Positions 49,146-49,862 of a DNA stretch of 49,862 nucleotides are shown piece after piece. How positions within the stretch are numbered: the stretch's first letter is position 1; each line of letters opens with the position of its first letter. This stretch comes from Candidatus Binatota bacterium (GTDB taxonomy: Bacteria > Desulfobacterota > Binatia > UBA1149 > CAITLU01). The notes under the pieces were generated by a model. The model was not told where the DNA came from. It was given only the letters and a program-made list of their open reading frames with translations, and did no database searches. The stretch covers positions 1-49,862 of the forward strand of contig JAJRWY010000005.1 in the NCBI GenBank assembly GCA_024276575.1. The letters run 5' to 3'. Made by a program: the position numbers and the translations under genes.

Positions 49146-49862
49146 CTAGCGGTGGCACGCCTGCGACGCCGGCATGCGGTCAAGAACGTTGAACTTGAAT
49201 ATATGCCACAAAGCGGCGACTCCGTCTTTCCATGTGATTTTCTTGCCTGCGCCGTAGTCCCGCCCCCAGTAGGAGATCGGCACCTCGTAGAGCCGGCAAC
49301 CCATCTGAGCCACTCGCGCCGTCACCTCAGGTTCAAATCCGAAACGATCCGTAGTCAAACGCATACGCTTGAGCAAATCGGTACGGAAGAGCTTATAGCC
49401 GGTCTCCATGTCCGTGAGATTGAGATTCGTCATGATGTTCGAAAACAGCGTCAGCGCCGTGTTCCCAAGCTGATGCCAAAAGAAGAGGACTCGATGAGGT
49501 CCGCTGAGGAACCTCGAACCGTAAACTACATCCGCTACCCCTTGCTCGATGGGGGCCAGAAGGGTCGGATACTCGGCCGGATCATATTCCATATCGGCGT
49601 CTTGAATGATGGTGACATCGCCGTCGGCCTCCGCCAAAGCCGTACGAATAGCCGCCCCCTTGCCTCGGTTGCGGTCGTGAAATCGCACCACCAGCCCGGA
49701 ATCTTTCTCCGCAAGCGACTCCAGCAAAGTACGGGTACCGTCAACCGAGTAATCGTCGACCAATATGATCTGAGTCTCCAGCGGCACCGCCCGGACCTTC
49801 TCTATAACCGTCTCGAGCGTGTCGACCTCATTATACACCGGTATCAACACCGACACTCGTAA
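49146..49862 (-). CDS. Family 2 glycosyltransferase (DPM1-like), probably 5'-truncated by the window edge
   Basis: VSVLIPVYNEVDTLETVIEKVRAVPLETQIILVDDYSVDGTRTLLESL..IIQDADMEYDPAEYPTLLAPIEQGVADVVYGSRFL; frame stays open (LRVSVLIPV) to the window end. Confidence 0.92.
   Translation of the reverse strand, partial: LRVSVLIPVYNEVDTLETVIEKVRAVPLETQIILVDDYSVDGTRTLLESLAEKDSGLVVRFHDRNRGKGAAIRTALAEADGDVTIIQDADMEYDPAEYPTLLAPIEQGVADVVYGSRFLSGPHRVLFFWHQLGNTALTLFSNIMTNLNLTDMETGYKLFRTDLLKRMRLTTDRFGFEPEVTARVAQMGCRLYEVPISYWGRDYGAGKKITWKDGVAALWHIFKFNVLDRMPASQACHR

Noticed and set aside
48954-49862. 302-aa plus-strand ORF at the window end
   Set aside because: Antisense to a clear GT2 gene and partly to the epimerase; no domain features.

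Overview
The window is a dense, gene-rich bacterial chromosomal segment of about 50 kb. Gene content and order look like a deltaproteobacteria-like Gram-negative lineage (inference only; no taxonomic search was run). Main blocks: smc; an HNH nuclease; RNase G; a membrane/glycoconjugate group (NEW3-like secreted protein, PTPS-related membrane protein interrupted by an in-frame TAG, phosphatase-like protein, GT2); an NSS-family transporter; a split NDP-forming acyl-CoA synthetase whose alpha gene is frameshifted; a Rieske / cytochrome b / subunit IV operon ending in a 51-aa membrane protein and an octaheme coiled-coil cytochrome c; comF-methyltransferase-purM-purN-ACT-purU; mazG, murJ, rpsT; a long minus-strand run lpxD-DUF177-rpmF-fabG-acpP-rpiB-glyA-nrdR-ribD-ribBA-ribH-nusB-leuS-lptE; hisI-hisG; a lamin-tail secreted protein; a polyferredoxin; an epimerase; and a second GT2. 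I saw no tRNA, rRNA, CRISPR array or intact transposase. The observations I consider most worth checking are: (1) a dispersed family of imperfect inverted-repeat elements sharing TTCATGAAA..CTCTGCTACGAGC ends; (2) a 35-bp near-perfect palindrome over the purM start that shares a core with one of those elements; (3) a 13 x 8-bp VNTR that reads as the same peptide in all three frames of a strand; (4) a RibBA whose DHBP-synthase active-site motifs look lost while its GTP cyclohydrolase II half looks intact; (5) the octaheme cytochrome bc-type complex with its small subunit; (6) two interrupted but otherwise intact genes.
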